Below, one piece after another: positions 5,793 through 8,832 of a stretch of DNA of 8,832 nucleotides. The DNA lies in contig CAZYYO010000086.1 in NCBI GenBank assembly GCA_964650965.1, positions 1 to 8,832 on the forward strand, in the 5' to 3' direction. How positions within the stretch are numbered: the first letter of the stretch is position 1; every line of letters starts with the position of its first letter. The stretch comes from CAZYYO01 sp964650965. GTDB taxonomy: Bacteria; Bacillota; Clostridia; Lachnospirales; Lachnospiraceae. A program made the position numbers and the translations under genes. The notes beneath the pieces were generated by a model. The model searched no databases. It was not told the origin of the DNA and saw only the letters and a program-made list of their open reading frames with translations.

Positions 5793-7277
5793 CTATGCTC
5801 CATTTTGTCCCATTCTTTTTCTCTGTACTTCCACCATTCGTTCTCGGTCCAAATTATAGAATTTCATTGCAATAACATTACAAAGCCATCCCAAGATAGG
5901 AAGTCCGAATACCAAAAACATACACATCCAAAATCTTGGCCATGTAGCCTCATCCCCAATTTGAGGTACGCTATTTATATAGCCAACAAATGTAATTGCT
6001 ACAGCTGCTATTGTAGAGCCCAGGGAGGAAACCAGTTTATCCACAAAAGAATACAATCCGGAAATAACTGCTGGCATATACTTTCCAGAACGGTCGTGTT
6101 CATCATCAACTATATCTGCTCTCATTGCAGAATTTGCTGTTGTTAAGACCATCATTGATCCGCTTTTTGCCAACTGGAATACTGCCCACAAAATAATAGG
6201 CAGACCTACCACTCCCAGTTTTTTCATTCCTGCTGGTCCTCCCAGCAACAAGCAAAAGCATACAATTGCCCCAGAAATTCCAATACTAATCCATGACCAG
6301 ACTATGGTTGTTTTTTTTGACCCCCACTTTGCAATAAAGATTCCGCCACTAAATGCTAATGCTATACCCACTATCTGCGTAAAATTACCTACCATGGTTG
6401 TTGCTGCATAACTACCAATCAATACTCCATTTAACAATGTAATAATAATTGATTGCGTACCTGTCTGTTGGGCCAATTTATTTGCCACGCCTGTCAGCAT
6501 GTACATTTGTACATTTCGATTCTCTTTGAATACGGCCCACATGTCCTTAAGTGACACCTTTTCTGCTTTTTTCTCTGATAATTTTGAGACGAAGGTTTCT
6601 CTTACATCAACTTTTGCAACACCAATACAAGACAAAATTACCAACACTAAAGATAAAGCAGCATACCATAATACCAATTCCTAGAACATTTCCGTGTTAT
6701 ATTGATTACCATATTTTGGTAATACAACAAATGTTGTAATATTCATAAAAATTATTGGAACTGCATATGAAAATGCCATACTAACAACTCCAATCATTGC
6801 CCTCTGAGTTGGATCATTTGAAATTACAATTCCAACAGTACCTCCTCCAATAGTGTTAATACTATAGCCAAGAAGGAATACGAAATATGCTAATACAAAT
6901 ACAATAAAACCAAGAACTCCTGTAAATTTTCCTGCACACCAACTATACAATAGCATTGCCCCTGCCATACAGCATAACCATCCTAATAGCATGAAAATAC
7001 GAATTTTTCCTCGTCTTGGATTCAGTCTTTCAAAAATCCCTGCAACAACTGCATCTGTCATTCCGAAACCAATTCTAAGTATCGTCAAAACAATTCCAGC
7101 AGTTGCAGTTGCAATTCCATATCCCTGTACAGCAATCATACTTGCAAATCCCATGAGAATATAAAAGGCCACATCCGTCCCATTATTTGCTAATCCCAAA
7201 ACAATTTCCCATGGTTTTGCTTTATTGTATGTGACACCGTCTCGTTCACTGGCATTTAAAATTCCTACTTTTTTCAT
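5793..7277 (-). pseudogene. GPH-family sugar:cation symporter (MFS_2, melibiose-carrier type) interrupted by an in-frame TAG
   Basis: The frame from the ATG at 7277 would give 493 residues, normal for the glycoside-pentoside-hexuronide:cation symporter family, but codon 199 is TAG (6683-6681). Before it: a first helix region with the polar patch NNGTDVAFY, the loop 2-3 motif FERLNPRRGKIRIF (82-95) and SNDPTQRA (153-160). After it, in the same frame, lie the central loop (KDMWAVFKENRNVQMYML) and the typical C-terminal signature ADIVDDEHDRSGKY, and the frame continues to a TAG stop at 5795-5793. The break falls in the loop before helix 6, so a truncated product would lack about half the helices. 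A TTG at 6677 could in principle start the second half but has no clear ribosome binding site. The gene follows the GH1 gene by 21 bases; GGGGAGG is 13 bases from the ATG, rather far. The intact partner would import beta-glucosides with H+ or Na+. One substitution or a sequencing error explains the break. Confidence 0.85.
6681..6683 (-). other. Premature amber codon in the symporter gene
   Basis: The coding strand reads GAA ATG TTC TAG GAA TTG GTA, with the same frame open for 198 codons before and 295 codons after. A single base change from a sense codon such as CAG, AAG, TTG, TGG or TAT would create it. Confidence 0.9.
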
Positions 7278-7298
7278 AATTCTGTAATGTCCTCCCCT

Positions 7299-8594
7299 TT
7301 ATTTTTCTATCATACTTCCAAGAAAAGCCAGACTGGGTTTTGGCGTTCTTTTTTGTGTATCTCGTTGAACAGACACCAAGCCAAATCTCATACTATAGGC
7401 TCTTTGCCACTCAAAATTATCAATGAATGTCCAATAAAAATATCCTTTCACAGGGATTCCGTCATCCATACAATGCTGCACCCCATAGATTGCCCGTTGG
7501 ATAAACTCCACTCTTCTCTGGTCATCATCCCCAGCCACTCCATTCTCTGTAACATACAAATCTCCTTTGTATTCCTCTGCCACTTTTCGAATAACGTGCT
7601 CTAACGCTTCAGGATAAAACTCATATCCGGATTGCGAAATATCTGCTCCCGCAGGAACTGGAAGAGAACCATCTGCTCCTACCAATTCTCTTGTATAATT
7701 CTGAATGCCAATAAAGTCATCATTCTTTATGCCTGGAAGATAGTGTCGAAACTCTTCATCCCAAAGTCTTTCTGCATTTGCTTCTCCTCCAGGTATGGTT
7801 TGAAAATCATGTAGGCTTAATGTGATTCCTACCTTGATATCTGGGAAACGCTCCTTTATCGCGTCTCTTGCCGCCTCATGTGCCTGTAAAATTAATTCAT
7901 CTCCATGAGTAGAACATGCACTATGGAAATTATTTACTTTCATTCCCTCTGGAAGCTGAAATAACTGTCTGCTTTCTTCCTCCATCGCTTTTTGCAGTTT
8001 CATCATTGCCTGTACATCTACTCCAATTTGTAGATTTTCAGAAGCATTAGAATCCTTGCTTTGATATTCCATTCTTTTTGTGAAATTTTCCATAATTCTT
8101 GCAAATTGTAACCGCATATTTGCTTCATTAATGGTATTAATATAACGAATGTGTTCTCCTAAATGTTCCATCACATATACACAATACTTTTTGAAATCCT
8201 CTACAATCGTGTCAGCTTCCCATCCACCTTTTGAAATAATCCACTGTGGACTACTGAAATGATGCAACGTAACCATTGGCTCCAGTCCATGTTTTCTGCA
8301 GCATAGGATAACATCTCGATAATGTGCTATTTCATTTTCATCAAAAACACCCTCCTGGGGTTCAATACGTGCCCATTCTATAGAAAAACGATACGCATTA
8401 TAGCCTGCTTCTGCCATCATGATAATATCCTGCTCATACAAATGGTAGTGATCTACGGCATCCAGACTGGGTTCCTCATAGGATGTATATTTCATATGTT
8501 CCATAGCCCAGCTGTCGCTGTGAATATTATTCCCCTCTACCTGATGTGCCGCTGTGGCAGTACCTAATAAAAACTCCTTCTTAAACTTTTTCAT
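7299..8594 (-). CDS. Glycoside hydrolase family 1 beta-glucosidase (non-phosphorylated type)
   Basis: 431 residues from the ATG at 8594, chosen because GAGGAGGG lies four bases upstream and MKKFKKEFLLGTATAAHQVEG is the normal GH1 start; an ATG 17 codons further up lacks a ribosome binding site. GH1 enzymes are retaining beta-glycosidases with a (beta/alpha)8 barrel. Seen: glycone-binding Q18 and H111/H112; acid/base Glu157 in TINEAN, where most members have TFNEP; GIQNYTRE at 296-303; nucleophile Glu350 in YVTENGVA; and W388 with E395-W396 in WTFIDNFEWQ, followed by RFGLV and the C-terminal PKPS. The DNFEW-RFGLV region lacks the phosphate-binding pattern of 6-phospho-beta-glucosidases, so an unphosphorylated substrate is inferred, which fits the adjacent symporter rather than a PTS. 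There is no signal peptide, so it is cytoplasmic. It is slightly shorter than usual (about 440-480). It is first in the operon. Confidence 0.92.
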   Translation of the reverse strand: MKKFKKEFLLGTATAAHQVEGNNIHSDSWAMEHMKYTSYEEPSLDAVDHYHLYEQDIIMMAEAGYNAYRFSIEWARIEPQEGVFDENEIAHYRDVILCCRKHGLEPMVTLHHFSSPQWIISKGGWEADTIVEDFKKYCVYVMEHLGEHIRYINTINEANMRLQFARIMENFTKRMEYQSKDSNASENLQIGVDVQAMMKLQKAMEEESRQLFQLPEGMKVNNFHSACSTHGDELILQAHEAARDAIKERFPDIKVGITLSLHDFQTIPGGEANAERLWDEEFRHYLPGIKNDDFIGIQNYTRELVGADGSLPVPAGADISQSGYEFYPEALEHVIRKVAEEYKGDLYVTENGVAGDDDQRRVEFIQRAIYGVQHCMDDGIPVKGYFYWTFIDNFEWQRAYSMRFGLVSVQRDTQKRTPKPSLAFLGSMIEK

Positions 8595-8598
8595 TGTT

Positions 8599-8606
8599 CC
8601 CTCCTC
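8599..8606 (-). promoter_or_regulatory. Ribosome binding site that fixes the GH1 start
   Basis: GAGGAGGG on the minus strand, four bases before the ATG at 8594. The upstream in-frame ATG at 8645 has nothing comparable and lies only about 20 bases from the -10. Confidence 0.8.
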
Positions 8607-8663
8607 ATATTCATTACAATTTTCTAATTCATGCAGATATATCATGTATGCTCTGCTTTATAA

Positions 8664-8694
8664 ATTATATAAAAATCTCTACTTTTTTTCTCAA
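8664..8694 (-). promoter_or_regulatory. Probable promoter of the GH1-symporter operon
   Basis: On the minus strand TTGAGA (8694-8689) is followed 17 bases later by TATATA (8671-8666), or 19 bases later by TATAAT (8669-8664). The predicted leader is about 60-65 nt. The -35 overlaps the left arm of the inverted repeat described separately. Confidence 0.55.
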
Positions 8695-8767
8695 CCATTT
8701 ACTTCTATAATGATTGCTCACCTAACATAATGTATGCTAATATAACAATGAAATACAAATTGGTTGA
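8691..8767. promoter_or_regulatory. Widely spaced inverted repeat across the divergent promoter region (candidate operator pair)
   Basis: TCAACCATTT (8691-8700) is mirrored by AAATTGGTTGA (8757-8767), with a perfect 7-base core TCAACCA/TGGTTGA and a one-base slip in the A/T flank. The left arm touches the -35 of the GH1 promoter. The right arm lies between the predicted start site and the ribosome binding site of the divergent gene. This fits repression of both units by one regulator, perhaps with looping, but it could be chance. Confidence 0.4.
8714..8743 (+). promoter_or_regulatory. Possible promoter of the divergent right-edge gene
   Basis: TTGCTC (8714-8719), an 18-base spacer and TAATAT (8738-8743), with TG one base before the -10 (TGCTAATAT). 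It would start transcription near 8750, giving a leader of about 35 nt. Confidence 0.45.
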
Positions 8768-8785
8768 AGGATAAGGAGAAAACAG

Positions 8786-8832
8786 ATGGATAAATCAAGT
8801 GCTGTATATCGCAGAATGGATAAGACAATCAT
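8786..8832 (+). CDS. Start of a divergent gene, possibly the operon regulator (truncated by window edge)
   Basis: An ATG at 8786 follows AAGGAG by about eight bases, and the frame reads MDKSSAVYRRMDKTI before the window ends. Fifteen residues are too few to identify a family. The basic RRMDKTI is compatible with the first helix of a TetR-like regulator, and a divergent position beside a sugar operon is typical of its regulator, but both points are inference. Confidence 0.6.
   Translation, partial: MDKSSAVYRRMDKTI

Noticed and set aside
6681..6683. TAG as a reassigned or pyrrolysine codon
   Set aside because: The symporter frame itself and higA both end in TAG at plausible C-termini, and the frame after the symporter's terminal TAG runs into a terminator, so TAG acts as a stop in this genome. 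No recoding element was recognised around 6681.

Overview
The window reads as a chromosomal segment of a low-GC Gram-positive anaerobe, most likely class Clostridia and probably Lachnospiraceae. The reasons are strong GGAGG-type ribosome binding sites, extended -10 promoters, an NfnA-type flavoprotein, His-tailed G3E GTPases and a GPH symporter paired with a GH1 beta-glucosidase. The taxonomic call is an inference from gene content. All but one of the genes lie on the minus strand.

Left block (1-2930, read right to left). A sigma-A-like promoter at 2902-2929 drives a probable operon. It holds a G3E (CobW-type) GTPase with an 88-residue His/Asp metal-binding segment (1662-2834), a second divergent G3E GTPase carrying a C-terminal domain that resembles the DUF1980/YcgQ (TIGR03943) domain (661-1611), and the 5' two-thirds of an NfnA-like ferredoxin:NADP+ oxidoreductase FAD/NAD subunit (1-629, cut by the window edge). 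Gaps are 50 and 31 bases and no terminator is visible between the genes. The two GTPases look like a metal (probably zinc) allocation module; its link to the NfnA gene may be functional or only positional.

Middle (2930-3576). A long gene-free stretch holds three things. There is an array of four degenerate 39-bp units with TTGGRG and CCCCAA-type ends, spaced 82/52/82 bp. Next to it is a second repeat of about 62 bp. The last, palindromic copy of that second repeat is a good intrinsic terminator for the next gene.

Centre (3577-5546). There is a five-helix membrane protein of unknown function with its own extended -10 promoter. Next comes a HigB/HigA-type toxin-antitoxin pair (toxin first, 14-base overlap), whose promoter has a perfect 20-bp palindrome filling the -35/-10 spacer.

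Right block (5711-8832). A beta-glucoside uptake and cleavage operon contains a GH1 glycosidase followed by a GPH-family sugar:cation symporter. The symporter gene is interrupted by a single in-frame TAG at codon 199 with the rest of the frame intact, so it is called a pseudogene or a very recent nonsense mutant. A strong terminator follows. Divergent from the operon, the first 15 codons of another gene, probably its regulator, run off the right edge. The shared intergenic region contains a widely spaced TCAACCA/TGGTTGA inverted repeat.

Nothing here is certainly a new system. The best candidates for follow-up are the dual-GTPase module with its YcgQ-like fusion, the intergenic repeat array, and the amber-interrupted transporter.
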